Part shown: piece by piece, positions 8,061-16,939 of the stretch | Numbering within the stretch: the first letter of the stretch is position 1 | Layout of the letters: each line of letters begins with the position of its first letter | Source: an uncultured Collinsella sp. | Lineage (GTDB): Bacteria > Actinomycetota > Coriobacteriia > Coriobacteriales > Coriobacteriaceae | DNA: 64,000 bases | Reading direction: 5' to 3' | NCBI GenBank assembly: GCA_902492935.1 | Contig: CABUNJ010000003.1 | Location: 1 to 64,000 of the forward strand | Translations under genes and position numbers: made by a program | The notes under the pieces: model-generated | What the model was told of the DNA's origin: nothing | Databases searched by the model: none | The model's input: only the letters and a program-made list of their open reading frames with translations

Positions 8061-8834
8061 CTATCCCAGCTCCTGCATGCGGCGGTAGATTTCGCAGATG
8101 CCCTTGATGGTGAGTTGGCCGTCGACTATGTCGAAGGCGTCGGTCGAATCGGCGACGATGCTGGCGAGGCCGCCCGTGGCGATAACGGTGGCGTCCTCAC
8201 GCCCTAGCTCGCGCTTCATGCGCGCGACCAGGCCCTCGGCCATGGCGGCGGCGCCCGTCACGGCGCCCACCTTGATGCACTCCTCGGTATCGCGGCCGAT
8301 GGCATGCTCGGGCGCCTCGAGCGGCACACTGGCGAGCTTGGCGGCACGGGCGGCAAGCGCGTCCATGGAGATGCGGATGCCCGGCGCGATCGCTCCGCCA
8401 ATGTAATAGCCGTCCTCGTCGATGACGTCGATGTTGGTTGCGGTGCCAAAGTCCACCACGATCGCCGGCGCGCCGTAGAAGGTCTCGGCGGCGACGGCGT
8501 TGGCGATGCGGTCGGCACCAACGGCCTGGGGGCGCGCCGCCCGCAGCTTGGTTACGGCGGCCGTCTGCGGCCCGATGACGATGGCGTCCGCGGCAATGCG
8601 GTCGGCCACGGCGTGCCACTCGCGCGAGAGCTGCGGCACCACGCCCGCAAAGGCGATCGCGTCGACCGCGTCGAGCGAAAGGCCGTACATCTTAAAGAAA
8701 CCCATCAGGCGCACATGGATCTCGTCGGCGGTATAAGAGCGGTCGGTGGGCATGCGCCACGACTGCACCAGCTCGTCTCCGTCAAACAGGCCCATGGCCG
8801 TCTGCGTGTTTCCCATATCGATAGCGAGCAGCAT
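8061..8834 (-). CDS. coaX: Type III pantothenate kinase
   Basis: A 257-residue enzyme that phosphorylates pantothenate in the first step of coenzyme A synthesis. Type III (CoaX) motifs are present: the N-terminal phosphate loop DMGNTQTAMGLF, the VGADRIANAVAA segment that binds pantothenate, and VDFGTATNIDVID with GGAIAPGIRISMDAL. The ATG at 8834 is chosen because GGGAG lies 5 nt upstream and the protein then has normal CoaX length. Longer in-frame extensions run into the tRNA region and are not credible. Confidence 0.93.
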   Translation of the reverse strand: MLLAIDMGNTQTAMGLFDGDELVQSWRMPTDRSYTADEIHVRLMGFFKMYGLSLDAVDAIAFAGVVPQLSREWHAVADRIAADAIVIGPQTAAVTKLRAARPQAVGADRIANAVAAETFYGAPAIVVDFGTATNIDVIDEDGYYIGGAIAPGIRISMDALAARAAKLASVPLEAPEHAIGRDTEECIKVGAVTGAAAMAEGLVARMKRELGREDATVIATGGLASIVADSTDAFDIVDGQLTIKGICEIYRRMQELG

Positions 8835-8870
8835 GTCTACTCCCGGTGTCGGCATAAAAGGACGCGCACC

Positions 8871-8876
8871 ATTGTA
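8871..8876 (-). promoter_or_regulatory. Candidate -10 element for coaX
   Basis: TACAAT on the minus strand, 36 bp upstream of the coaX start codon. No good -35 hexamer is seen at 16-18 bp. Confidence 0.3.
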
Positions 8877-8970
8877 TACGTGCCGTCGACGGCGCTCGGC
8901 TGCGATTCGTTTACGGTGATAGGGGCTGAGGGGTTTAAATATGAAGGAATTATGCTCTACGAGATTTTCC

Positions 8971-8999
8971 TTGCCGTTTACCGAACTCCCGCGTAATAT
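8971..8999 (+). promoter_or_regulatory. Promoter of the initiator tRNA
   Basis: TTGCCG (8971-8976) and TAATAT (8994-8999) with a 17-bp spacer. It places transcription start about 25 bp before the tRNA. Confidence 0.65.
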
Positions 9000-9030
9000 T
9001 CTTTCTTGCGCACATGAGGCGCCCAGACAT

Positions 9031-9107
9031 TGCGGGGTGGAGCAGTCTGGTAGCTCGCCGGGCTCATAACCCGGAGGTCGTAGGTTCAAATCCTGCCCCC
9101 GCGACCA
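9031..9107 (+). tRNA. tRNA-fMet (initiator, anticodon CAT)
   Basis: A 77-nt cloverleaf with encoded CCA. The anticodon loop is CTCATAA on a stem ending in three G-C pairs (GGG/CCC), the hallmark of initiator tRNA. Positions 1 and 72 are T and G and do not form a Watson-Crick pair, again as expected for the initiator. The T-arm holds GGTTCAAATCC. A promoter lies upstream and a T-tailed terminator downstream, so it is a single-gene unit. Confidence 0.95.
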
Positions 9108-9116
9108 AGAACTTGC

Positions 9117-9148
9117 AGCTCGTCGGCCTAGCCGGCGAGCTTTTTTGT
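9117..9148 (+). terminator. Rho-independent terminator of the tRNA
   Basis: An 11-bp stem with one G-U pair (9117-9127 with 9131-9141), a 3-nt loop and a run of six T starting at 9141. Confidence 0.85.
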
Positions 9149-9195
9149 TATTCCGGGACCGTGTTTTCGGTCCAATTCTCGGCCTCTCAAACAAA

Positions 9196-9414
9196 ATCTC
9201 GACCTGTAACATCTAGACCCGATTTGGGCGGCTAGGTGTTACAGATCGAGATATACCGGTGGGTTGGGTCCCGTTTGTCTAAATCTGTAACACGAGGGAC
9301 GGATTTTGCCGAGTTGTTGTTATAGATTGAGATTTTCTAGCAGGCGGGTTTGGTTTGTCTCGATCTGTAACAGTAAGACCCGGTTTTGCCGCGTAACTGT
9401 TACAGATTGAGACA
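9196..9414. repeat. Array of three palindromic units at 80-bp period
   Basis: Three 57-59-bp palindromes at 9196-9252, 9276-9334 and 9356-9414, so units begin exactly 80 bp apart. The best unit has arms TGTCTCGATCTGTAACA and TGTTACAGATTGAGACA around a centre containing CCCGGTTTTG. The spacers of 23 and 21 bp are unrelated to each other. Two more units, again 80 bp apart, are at 53802-53940. The rest of the gap (9150-9195 and 9415-9540) shows nothing else recognisable. Confidence 0.85.
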
Positions 9415-9559
9415 AGCCGACGGGCCGCCCCGCCCATCCCCATCCACCTGCCGCTACCTGCTGTCCGCCGATTTCCGTTGCGCTGTTGTATTCCCATGCC
9501 ATATCCTCTAGACAACTACGCGGCATCATCGCCGCCGCGCCTACAAGAGAGGAATGTCC

Positions 9560-11590
9560 ATGACCGCACCTGCATCCAAGCTGCTCCAGCCCATTACGGT
9601 TGGCCCCCTTGAGCTCAAAAACCGCATTATGTTTCCGCCGCTGACCACCGGCTACGAGGAGCGCGACGGCTCCATTGGCGAGCGCAGCCTGGCTTTTTAC
9701 GAGCGCCTGGCCCGTGGTGGCGTGAGCTACATCGTCATCGGCGACGTCGCTCCCGTCATGACCGCAAGCCCCACGCCCAAGCTGGCAACCGACGCCCAGA
9801 TCCCTACGTTTAAGGCGCTGGCCGATGCCGTCCACAAGCACGGTGCCAAGGTCGCGCTGCAGCTGTTCCACCCCGAGTACGACGTGCCCGGCGTCGGCCG
9901 CATGGTCATGGGATCCATGGCCGCCGCCAAGGCCGCGCAGGAGGCCAAGGCCGCCGGCGACGAGGAGACCTTTGCCGCCAAGATGGCCGAGTCCAACGAG
10001 ATCCGCAACCAGGCCTACGCCAAGCTGCATCACGACATGCAGCACTTTGTGAACGAGGCGAGCGTAGAGCAGCTCACCCAGATCAAGGAGGCTATCGCCG
10101 CCTCGGCCGCTCGCGCGCAGCAGGCCGGGATCGATGCCATCGAGGTCCACGGCGACCGCCTGGTAGGTTCGCTGTGCTCGGCCATCCTCAACCAGCGCAC
10201 CGACGAGTACGGCGGCTCGTTCGAGAACCGTGTTCGCTACGCGCTGGAGGTCGTCGCTGCCATTAAGGAAGCCGCGCCGCAGCTGATGGTGGAGTACAAG
10301 CTCCCCGTGATCATGGAGAACCCCGATGGCACGCCGCGCGGCAAGGGCGGCTTGCTGCCCGACGAGGCCTGCGAGTTTGCCAAGCTGCTCGAGGGTGCGG
10401 GTATCGACATGATCCAGGTCGCGCAGGCCAACCATACCGGCAACATGGGCGATACCATTCCGCCGATGGGCGCCATGCCCTTCAACTGGACGCTGCCCGT
10501 GGCCGAGCGCGTTAAGGCCCTGGTCTCCGTGCCGGTGGCAACCGTCGGCCGTGTTGTCTCTGTCGAGGCCGGCGAGAAGATTCTGGAAGACGGCGCGGCC
10601 GACATCATCGCCTATGGCCGCTCGCTCATGTGCGACCCCGACATTGCGCTGAAGGCCGCCACGGGCGAGCCCATTCGCGAGTGCCTCAACTGCAACAAGG
10701 GCTGCGTCGACGCGATTCAAAACCGCAAGTACATCTCGTGCGTGCTCAATGCCGAGAACGGCGACGAGGCGACCATCGCCATTAAGCCGGGCGAGGGCGA
10801 CAAGAAGATCGCCGTGGTGGGCGGCGGCATTGCCGGCTTGGAGGCCGCGCGCGTGGCGGCCAAGCGCGGCTACGATGTGACCGTCTACGAGGCGAGCGAT
10901 CATCTGGGCGGCCAGATTGTGCTGGCGGCTGCGCCTCCGCGCAAGGACGAGATCATGCGCTCGGTCGAGTATTACGAGAAGATTCTGCCCGGCCTGGGCG
11001 TGAAGGTTGAGCTCAGCCATGCCGCTACCGCTGAGGATCTCAACGCCGCCGACGCCGCGATTGTAGCTGTGGGCGCGCACGACGTGGTCATTCCCGTTCC
11101 GGGCGCCGACTCGGAGAAGGTCGTCTCGAGCTGGGATGTGCTGGCCGGCAAGGTGGAGCTTACGGGCCGCGTCGCCGTCATTGGCGGTGGCCTGGTGGGC
11201 ACCGAGACTGCCGAGTACCTGCTGCAGCACGGCTGCGAGGTGGCGATCGTCGAGATGCTCGACAAGATTGCCGCGGGCGAGTCCGAGACCATTCTGCCGC
11301 TGATTATGAGCGACTTTGCCGAGCACAACGTGGAGCAGCATGTTAAGACCCGCCTGACCGCCATTACCGACGAGGGCGTGGAGGCTGTTCGCACCACCGA
11401 GGACGGCGCCGAGGAGCCGGTGAAGATCGCCTGCGATTACGTGGTGATGGCCGTGGGCTCCAAGGCCAACGCGTTTGACCTGGATGGCGTGACGGTGCCC
11501 GTGACCTGCGTAGGCGACTGCTCGGGCGAGCGCACCGCCGACATTGCGAGCGCCATTCGCACGGCGTATCACGCGGCCAACGAGCTGTAG
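9560..11590 (+). CDS. FMN/FAD iron-sulfur NADH:flavin oxidoreductase (OYE / dienoyl-CoA reductase family)
   Basis: A 676-residue protein with the full architecture of 2,4-dienoyl-CoA reductase, enoate reductase and BaiCD-type enzymes. Residues about 1-365 form an FMN TIM barrel (LKNRIMFPPL at the start; RTDEYGGSFENRVRYALEVV later). A 4Fe-4S motif follows with Cys 375, 378, 382 and 394 (CLNCNKGC). Then come an FAD-binding GGGIAGLEAARVAAKRGYDV and an NAD(P)H-binding IGGGLVGTETAEYL. It would reduce a conjugated C=C bond with NAD(P)H electrons; the substrate is unknown. The barrel has an extra Ala/Lys-rich stretch near 120-150. ATG 9560 is preferred over ATG 9554 from the spacing of AGAGAGGA. Confidence 0.88.
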   Translation: MTAPASKLLQPITVGPLELKNRIMFPPLTTGYEERDGSIGERSLAFYERLARGGVSYIVIGDVAPVMTASPTPKLATDAQIPTFKALADAVHKHGAKVALQLFHPEYDVPGVGRMVMGSMAAAKAAQEAKAAGDEETFAAKMAESNEIRNQAYAKLHHDMQHFVNEASVEQLTQIKEAIAASAARAQQAGIDAIEVHGDRLVGSLCSAILNQRTDEYGGSFENRVRYALEVVAAIKEAAPQLMVEYKLPVIMENPDGTPRGKGGLLPDEACEFAKLLEGAGIDMIQVAQANHTGNMGDTIPPMGAMPFNWTLPVAERVKALVSVPVATVGRVVSVEAGEKILEDGAADIIAYGRSLMCDPDIALKAATGEPIRECLNCNKGCVDAIQNRKYISCVLNAENGDEATIAIKPGEGDKKIAVVGGGIAGLEAARVAAKRGYDVTVYEASDHLGGQIVLAAAPPRKDEIMRSVEYYEKILPGLGVKVELSHAATAEDLNAADAAIVAVGAHDVVIPVPGADSEKVVSSWDVLAGKVELTGRVAVIGGGLVGTETAEYLLQHGCEVAIVEMLDKIAAGESETILPLIMSDFAEHNVEQHVKTRLTAITDEGVEAVRTTEDGAEEPVKIACDYVVMAVGSKANAFDLDGVTVPVTCVGDCSGERTADIASAIRTAYHAANEL

Positions 11591-11665
11591 TTGAACATCG
11601 CGGCCAGGCGGGGCGGTAGCACGGATCCGTCTCGCCCGGCTGTGTCCCGTCGGGTGTCAACCGGT

Positions 11666-11705
11666 GCGGGGCCTGCAAGCGCAGCAGGTCCCGCCCTTTT
11701 TGTTT
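11666..11705 (+). terminator. Rho-independent terminator
   Basis: An 11-bp stem with one G-U pair (11666-11676 with 11684-11694), then a short pyrimidine stretch ending in TTTTTG. It ends the reductase transcript. Confidence 0.8.
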
Positions 11706-12030
11706 TGCTCCGGTGGATGGCGATGCGCGGTAATCATGAGGAGTGAGGACGTCTACTGCCTCGCAGATCACTCAAAATTATTGGGGGAGGGGTTAATAAC
11801 TATATCCTCTAAACCAAAGGACATAAAGAGATGTCAATTTTGTTGACAAGCGAATGACGATTAGCTGCGAGTCAGCTACCAGCGTAAATAATCGATAAAG
11901 AAATGTCGTAATTTGGTGCCAAATGCCCAGATAACGCCGCGTCTATTTTAATTAACTGCTTTGAGCAAACAGTAAAATGCTACTATCTAACTTGCACGTA
12001 AGAAAGCAGATTAACGGTTAAGGCTAAGAA
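11706..12030. other. AT-rich intergenic region upstream of the HTH gene
   Basis: No gene is seen. The composition is clearly more AT-rich than the surroundings. It includes a promoter just before the next gene, and otherwise I see no repeat or RNA gene. Confidence 0.5.
11961..11989 (+). promoter_or_regulatory. Promoter for the HTH gene
   Basis: TTGAGC (11961-11966) and TATCTA (11984-11989) with a 17-bp spacer, about 40 bp upstream of the start codon. Confidence 0.45.
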
Positions 12031-12435
12031 GTGGCAGGTATGTCGGAAGCAACTAGGACTCGCACGCATGCGCCTGAGGTTAGGCAGCGCGCCGTCGAGA
12101 TCCTCCAAGAGGGGGTCGGTCATCGCGCCCTCGCCGCGGAGCTTGGCATTCCCCAGGCCACGGCTCGTCAGTGGGCCCGCGCGTATGCCGTGGGCGGTGC
12201 CGACGCCGTTCTCAACGCCGGTTCGCATCATCACACCTATTCGTACGACGTAAAGCTCGCTGTGGTTAAGGACCGTCTGGAAAACGGCTTGACGGTTCGC
12301 GAGGCCATGATCAAGCACAAGATTCCCAGCGAGTCTTCGGTCAAGGCTTGGTGCCGTCAGTACCGCGAGAGCGGCGAGTCCGCGCTGGTCGATAAGCCGC
12401 GCGGTCGCAAGCCGCGCGTTAAAAAGGCGGAATAG
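12031..12435 (+). CDS. Helix-turn-helix protein related to IS3-type OrfA
   Basis: A 134-residue basic protein with two helix-turn-helix units. The first is near residues 15-50 (RQRAVEILQEG, HRALAAELGIPQATARQWARAY). The second is near 85-120 (TVREAMIKHKIPSESSVKAWCRQY). It ends in a basic tail rich in Lys and Arg. Each unit resembles the DNA-binding part of IS3-family OrfA or HTH_28/29 proteins. No catalytic OrfB and no terminal inverted repeats are nearby, so it may be a domesticated DNA-binding protein rather than an insertion sequence. The start may be GTG 12031 or ATG 12040. Confidence 0.65.
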   Translation: MAGMSEATRTRTHAPEVRQRAVEILQEGVGHRALAAELGIPQATARQWARAYAVGGADAVLNAGSHHHTYSYDVKLAVVKDRLENGLTVREAMIKHKIPSESSVKAWCRQYRESGESALVDKPRGRKPRVKKAE

Positions 12436-12447
12436 CAAACGGGATGG

Positions 12448-12470
12448 TGCGCCCACGGGGGCGCATTTTT
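12448..12470 (+). terminator. Rho-independent terminator
   Basis: A 7-bp perfect stem (TGCGCCC with GGGCGCA) followed directly by TTTTT, 12 bp after the HTH stop codon. Confidence 0.75.
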
Positions 12471-12720
12471 CTTGCCGCGCCAACTTTTTGGACCGGCGCG
12501 AGCCTGTCGGGACATCCTCCAAAGTGGCCAATAAACCGCGCGCAGTGGCCCGCACGCCTGCCGCCGCGGTAAGGAAACGTCGCCTCTCTGCTCCAAAGCG
12601 AACGTGCCCTTGCCCCGTACGCCTAAAACTCCCCAGTTGACCGAAAACCTGCCACCGCAACCTCGTAATTGAGCTATAACGTTAAACAATTGCAGCGTTT
12701 TTGCATGGGGGAGTGATGGT

Positions 12721-15603
12721 ATGACGCTACTGTATTTCCTTACCCTGTTTCCGCTGGTACCGGCACTGGGCATGCTGCTCGCGCGCGGTGACCGCGCCCG
12801 CGATGCGGTGGGGCTCATAGGTTCCGGCATCATTATGGCGGTGACAGTTGTAGTCGCCGTCATGTTTTTTGGCACGGGTCCGCAGAGCTTTGAGGTTGCC
12901 CCCGGCACCTCGCATGTGCTCTCGATCATCAGCTCCGCCATCGATGTCATCCTGTGCGCCGTCATCCTGTACAACGCGTACAAATATAGGAACGCGCTCA
13001 CCACGGTGCTCGGCGTGGTGCAGCTGGTGGGTTCGGTTGCCTTTTCGACCATGACGCTGCCCGCGGCCGAAGCCGTCACGGCGACGCCGCTCTACCTGGA
13101 CTACATGAGCGTGATCATGGTCCTCGCCGTCGGTATCGTCGGCAGCCTAATCTGCGTGTATGCCCTGGGCTACATGAAGGACTTCCAGGCCCATGACGAG
13201 CACGAGGCTGCGCTACGCGGGCAGACCGCGCCCGACCGTCGCCCGCAGTTCCTGGCGCTTATGTTCCTGTTCCTCTCAGCCATGTTCGTCATCGTGACGA
13301 GCGACAACCTTGAGTGGCTGTTCTGCGGCTGGGAAATCACCACCGTGTGCTCGTTCCTTATGATTGGCTACACGCGCACGCCCGAGGCCATCAAGAACGC
13401 CTTCACCCAGATCATCCTCAACATGCTGGGCGGCATCGCGTTTTTGGCGGGCCTTATGTTTCTGCACGTTAACGGCATGCCGCTGACCATCTCGGGCATG
13501 ATCGAGCTTTCCGGCTCCGGAACCGCGCAATCCGCGCTGTTGGTGATGCCGGTCATTCTGCTGTCGCTCGCCGCACTCACCAAGGCCGCACAGATGCCGT
13601 TCCACACTTGGCTGCTGGGTGCCATGGTTGCCCCCACGCCCACGAGCGCCCTGCTGCACTCATCCACCATGGTCAAAGCCGGCGTGTTCCTGATGGTCAA
13701 GCTGAGCCCGCTCTATGCCATCTATCCTGTGACCGGCTTTATGGTCACGAGTGTGGGTGCCATCACGTTTTTGCTCGCTGCCCTCATGGCCATCTCGCAG
13801 AGCAACGCCAAACGCGTGCTCGCGTACTCCACCATTTCCAACTTGGGCCTCATCAGTGCCTGCTTGGGTGTCGGCGCGCCCGAGGCCGTATGGGCGGCCA
13901 TCTTCCTGATCCTGTTCCACACGGTGGCCAAGTCGCTGCTGTTCCTGTGCGTGGGCACGGCCGAGCATCATATCGGCAGCCGCGATATCGAGGACATGGA
14001 TGGTATGTTTAGCCGCATGCCGCACCTAACGCGTCTGATGATGCTGGGCATCATGGGCATGTTTGTGGCGCCGTTTGGCATGCTCGTGTCCAAGTGGGGC
14101 GCCCTGGTGGCGTTTGCCCAGACCGGCAACGTGCTCATGATCATGGTGCTGGCCTTTGGCTCGGCCGCGACGTTCTTCTTCTGGGGCAAGTGGCTTGCCA
14201 AGCTTTCGGGCGTCGACCCCACGGCTCAAAACGTTGAGGTCAATGTTCATAAGACCGAATGGATGGCGCTCAACACCATCGCCGCGCTGCTGATTCTGTG
14301 CTGCGTGGCGTTCCCGCTCATCTCGAGCGGTCTGGTGTCGCCTTACTTGGCCATGGTGTTTGGCCGCGTGCCATACGTTATCGGCAAGGATGCCATGTAT
14401 CTGATGGTCGTTATCGTGGCTTTTATCGCCGTGGTGCTGCTGACTTCATTCCGCGTGAGCAACAAGCCGCACGTAAACGTATATCTTTCGGGCGTGGGAA
14501 CCGACAAATATCGCCATTTCCGCGGCTCGATGGGACGCGAGGTGAAGGCCGAAAAGCGCAATTGGTACTCGGAGGACGCCCTTGGCGAGAAGCGTATTGG
14601 CCCCGCGGGTAGCGTCGTGTGCTGCAGCATTATCTTGTTTGCGCTGCTGTGTTGCGCGTGGATTGGGCCCGAGAGGCTTGCCATGAGCGCGCCCTCGGTG
14701 CTGCGCGGCAAGTATTTCGAAGGTTCGGGCGTCTTGGGCATCTTTATTGGTACCGTGGCGTTTGCCTTGCTGGCGCCGCTTGTGGGTGGCCTGATCGACG
14801 GCGTTGACCGCAAACTTTCGGCCCGTATGCAGGGCCGCGTGGGCCCGCACCTGCTCCAGCCCTTCTACGACGTTGCCAAGCTGCTGCGCAAGGCCCCCGC
14901 CAGCGTAAACACCATGGACGATACCTACATGGCGTGCGCGCTCATCTTTACCGTTGTGGGCGGCGGCATCTTTGTGTCGGGCTCCAACACGCTGCTGTGC
15001 GCCTTTATGGTTACGCTCGCCGCGATCTTTGTGGTGTTGGCGTCCGCCTCGACGCAAAGCCCGTTTGCCCAGGTCGGCGCCGATCGCGAGCTGCTGCAGG
15101 TTATGAGTTACGAGCCCGCCGTTCTGCTGATGAGCGTGGGCCTGTACCTTGCCACCGACAGCTTCGATTCCATCGCCGTGACGGGGCAGTCGGCCCCCAT
15201 CATCGTGTACAGCGCGCCCATCTTCCTCGCGCTGCTCGCGGTGCTTACCATCAAGCTGCGCAAGTCGCCGTTTGACCTTTCGTACTCGCATCATGCGCAT
15301 CAGGAGATCGTCCAGGGCGTCGCCACCGAGATGAGCGGCGGCACGCTGGCCAAGATGACCCTTATGCACTGGTGCGAGACCGTGCTGTTTTTGATGTGGG
15401 TGGGCATGTTCTTTGTTTGGGACAACCCCGTGAGCTGGGTTGTAGCCCTGGTCGTGATGGCCGCGACGTATTTTGTCGAGGTCCTGATCGACAACACCTT
15501 CGCACGCAGCACCTGGCGCAGCTGCTTTAGGCTCGGATGGGGCGTGGCGCTGGTGTTTGGCCTGCTCAACCTCATGCCCATCCTCGTCGACGTATTTATT
15601 TAG
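12721..15603 (+). CDS. echAB: Ech-type hydrogenase membrane subunits, NuoL-like and NuoH-like fused
   Basis: A 960-residue membrane protein that joins two normally separate subunits of group 4 NiFe hydrogenase or complex I. Residues 1 to about 610 are a proton-translocating antiporter-like subunit (NuoL/HyfB/EchA), with TSDNLEWLFCGWEITTVCSF, TKAAQMPFHTWLLGAM and HSSTMVKAGVFLM. After a polar linker, residues about 630-960 are the quinone-subunit homologue NuoH/HycD/EchB, with RMQGRVGPHLLQPFYDVAKL and a SPFDLSYSHHAHQEIVQG region. The fusion would anchor the cytoplasmic hydrogenase arm and carry the ions moved by H2 production. It is the first gene of a five-gene operon. GGGGGAG precedes the ATG. 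Confidence 0.88.
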   Translation: MTLLYFLTLFPLVPALGMLLARGDRARDAVGLIGSGIIMAVTVVVAVMFFGTGPQSFEVAPGTSHVLSIISSAIDVILCAVILYNAYKYRNALTTVLGVVQLVGSVAFSTMTLPAAEAVTATPLYLDYMSVIMVLAVGIVGSLICVYALGYMKDFQAHDEHEAALRGQTAPDRRPQFLALMFLFLSAMFVIVTSDNLEWLFCGWEITTVCSFLMIGYTRTPEAIKNAFTQIILNMLGGIAFLAGLMFLHVNGMPLTISGMIELSGSGTAQSALLVMPVILLSLAALTKAAQMPFHTWLLGAMVAPTPTSALLHSSTMVKAGVFLMVKLSPLYAIYPVTGFMVTSVGAITFLLAALMAISQSNAKRVLAYSTISNLGLISACLGVGAPEAVWAAIFLILFHTVAKSLLFLCVGTAEHHIGSRDIEDMDGMFSRMPHLTRLMMLGIMGMFVAPFGMLVSKWGALVAFAQTGNVLMIMVLAFGSAATFFFWGKWLAKLSGVDPTAQNVEVNVHKTEWMALNTIAALLILCCVAFPLISSGLVSPYLAMVFGRVPYVIGKDAMYLMVVIVAFIAVVLLTSFRVSNKPHVNVYLSGVGTDKYRHFRGSMGREVKAEKRNWYSEDALGEKRIGPAGSVVCCSIILFALLCCAWIGPERLAMSAPSVLRGKYFEGSGVLGIFIGTVAFALLAPLVGGLIDGVDRKLSARMQGRVGPHLLQPFYDVAKLLRKAPASVNTMDDTYMACALIFTVVGGGIFVSGSNTLLCAFMVTLAAIFVVLASASTQSPFAQVGADRELLQVMSYEPAVLLMSVGLYLATDSFDSIAVTGQSAPIIVYSAPIFLALLAVLTIKLRKSPFDLSYSHHAHQEIVQGVATEMSGGTLAKMTLMHWCETVLFLMWVGMFFVWDNPVSWVVALVVMAATYFVEVLIDNTFARSTWRSCFRLGWGVALVFGLLNLMPILVDVFI

Positions 15604-15615
15604 GAGGCGGCATCC

Positions 15616-16215
15616 ATGGATCATAAAATGTCGCGCTCGCCGTGGGTTATTCATTACGACGGCTCGAGCTGCAACGGATGCGATATCGAGGTGCTGGCCT
15701 CGCTCACGCCGCTGTTCGATGCGGAGCGCTTTGGCGTGGTCAACACCGGCAACCCCAAGCATGCGGATATCTTTTTGGTGACGGGGTCGGTCAATGCCCA
15801 GAACCTGCCTGTCGTGCGCCAGATCTACAACCAGATGCTCGAGCCCAAGTGCGTGGTGGCGTGCGGCATCTGCGCGTGTTCGGGCGGCGTGTTCCGCGAT
15901 GCCTATAACGTGATCGGCGGCGTGGACCGCGCGATTCCCGTGGACGCGTACGCGCCCGGGTGCGCCATTCGCCCCGAGACGGTGATCGATGCCATCGTGG
16001 AGGCATGCGGCATCCTGGACCAGAAGGAGGCCGTGATGCGCGCCGGCGGTGACCCGCTTACCGTGGGCGGCGCCGCAACCTGGGACGGTGGCGTTGAGCT
16101 GGGCGAGGACGGGTTTGTGGCTGCGGGGGCCGGGGCTGACGCTGCCGGTGACGCGCCTGCCGGGAAGCCCGCCGGGAAGTCCGCCGCACCCGCCGCTGCA
16201 AAGGAGGCCAAGTAA
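15616..16215 (+). CDS. echC: Ech hydrogenase small subunit (NuoB-like, EchC)
   Basis: A 199-residue cytoplasmic subunit carrying the proximal 4Fe-4S cluster next to the NiFe site. Ligand cysteines are visible in SSCNGCDIE (two), in ACGICACSGGVF and in APGCAIRPE. The conserved fold ends near residue 140. A 50-residue Ala/Gly/Lys-rich tail follows that is not typical of the family. It begins 12 nt after the membrane fusion gene, with AGGAGG between them, and its stop overlaps the next start (TAATG). Confidence 0.9.
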   Translation: MDHKMSRSPWVIHYDGSSCNGCDIEVLASLTPLFDAERFGVVNTGNPKHADIFLVTGSVNAQNLPVVRQIYNQMLEPKCVVACGICACSGGVFRDAYNVIGGVDRAIPVDAYAPGCAIRPETVIDAIVEACGILDQKEAVMRAGGDPLTVGGAATWDGGVELGEDGFVAAGAGADAAGDAPAGKPAGKSAAPAAAKEAK

Positions 16216-16934
16216 TGCAAAAGGCTATCTATACCACCGTCGGGATTGACGAGCTCCTGCCGCATGTCCAGGCGCTCAAGGGCGTCGGCGCGCGCTTTGT
16301 GCAAATGCACGCCGAGCGCAACGTCGACGATGGCTCGTATCGCTTGGTCTATACGTTTATCAACGTTCGTGCTGCTCAGGAGCATATTGCGCAGGACGGC
16401 AGCTATGCGATTGAGAATCTGGTGGTCGAGGGAATTGATCAGTACCAGGAGATTCCGTCCATCAGCTCGTACTATCCGGCGGTATTTCCGTTTGAAAATG
16501 AGGTCCACGACCTGTTTGGGCTTGCCATCACCGATATGCAGATTGACTTTAAGGGCTTTTTCTACCAGGTCTCGACTGCCGAGCCCATGAGCGTTATCAC
16601 GCCCGAGGTGAAAGCCGCGCGCGAGAAAGCCATGAAGGTTCGTGCCGCTGCCGAGGCCAAGGCGCGCAAGGCCGCGGCCGAGAAGGCTGCTACTGCCACG
16701 GCCGCTGCGGGGGAGGGCACTGCGGGCGCTGGCGATGCTGCGGGCGCTGCCGTCGCTCAGCCCGCTGCGGCTGCCGGCTCCGATGCTCAGCACGATGAAA
16801 CTGCTGCGAAGGCCGCGCTCAAGGCTGCCGAGATGGAGGCAAAGCTCGCCGCCATGGATCCCGAGAAAGCGGCCAAGGTCCGCGCGGCGCTTGCCGCCAA
16901 GGCCGCCCGCGACAAGCAGAAAAAGGAGGCGTAA
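16215..16934 (+). CDS. echD: Ech hydrogenase subunit EchD (NuoC-like)
   Basis: A 239-residue protein. Residues 1-125 match the 30-kDa complex I / Ech subunit (YRLVYTFINV, then IPSISSYYPAVFPFENEVHDLFG, the family signature). Residues 135-239 are an Ala/Lys/Glu-rich tail, probably helical and partly coiled coil, which is far longer than usual. NuoC-like subunits bridge the small and large subunits. AAGGAGG lies 7 nt before the ATG, inside the end of the preceding gene. The highly charged tails of this and the preceding subunit may interact, but that is inference. Confidence 0.88.
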   Translation: MQKAIYTTVGIDELLPHVQALKGVGARFVQMHAERNVDDGSYRLVYTFINVRAAQEHIAQDGSYAIENLVVEGIDQYQEIPSISSYYPAVFPFENEVHDLFGLAITDMQIDFKGFFYQVSTAEPMSVITPEVKAAREKAMKVRAAAEAKARKAAAEKAATATAAAGEGTAGAGDAAGAAVAQPAAAAGSDAQHDETAAKAALKAAEMEAKLAAMDPEKAAKVRAALAAKAARDKQKKEA

Positions 16935-16939
16935 GGTCC

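Noticed and set aside
9196..9414. CRISPR array
   Set aside because: The repeat units are long palindromes with only three copies, the spacers are about 22 bp and no cas gene is present.
9320..11572. A 750-codon open frame on the minus strand opposite the flavo-iron-sulfur reductase
   Set aside because: The plus-strand gene has a complete family architecture; the reverse frame is low-complexity His/Arg/Gly-rich.
12031..12435. Complete insertion sequence
   Set aside because: No catalytic transposase gene, terminal inverted repeats or target duplication is seen.
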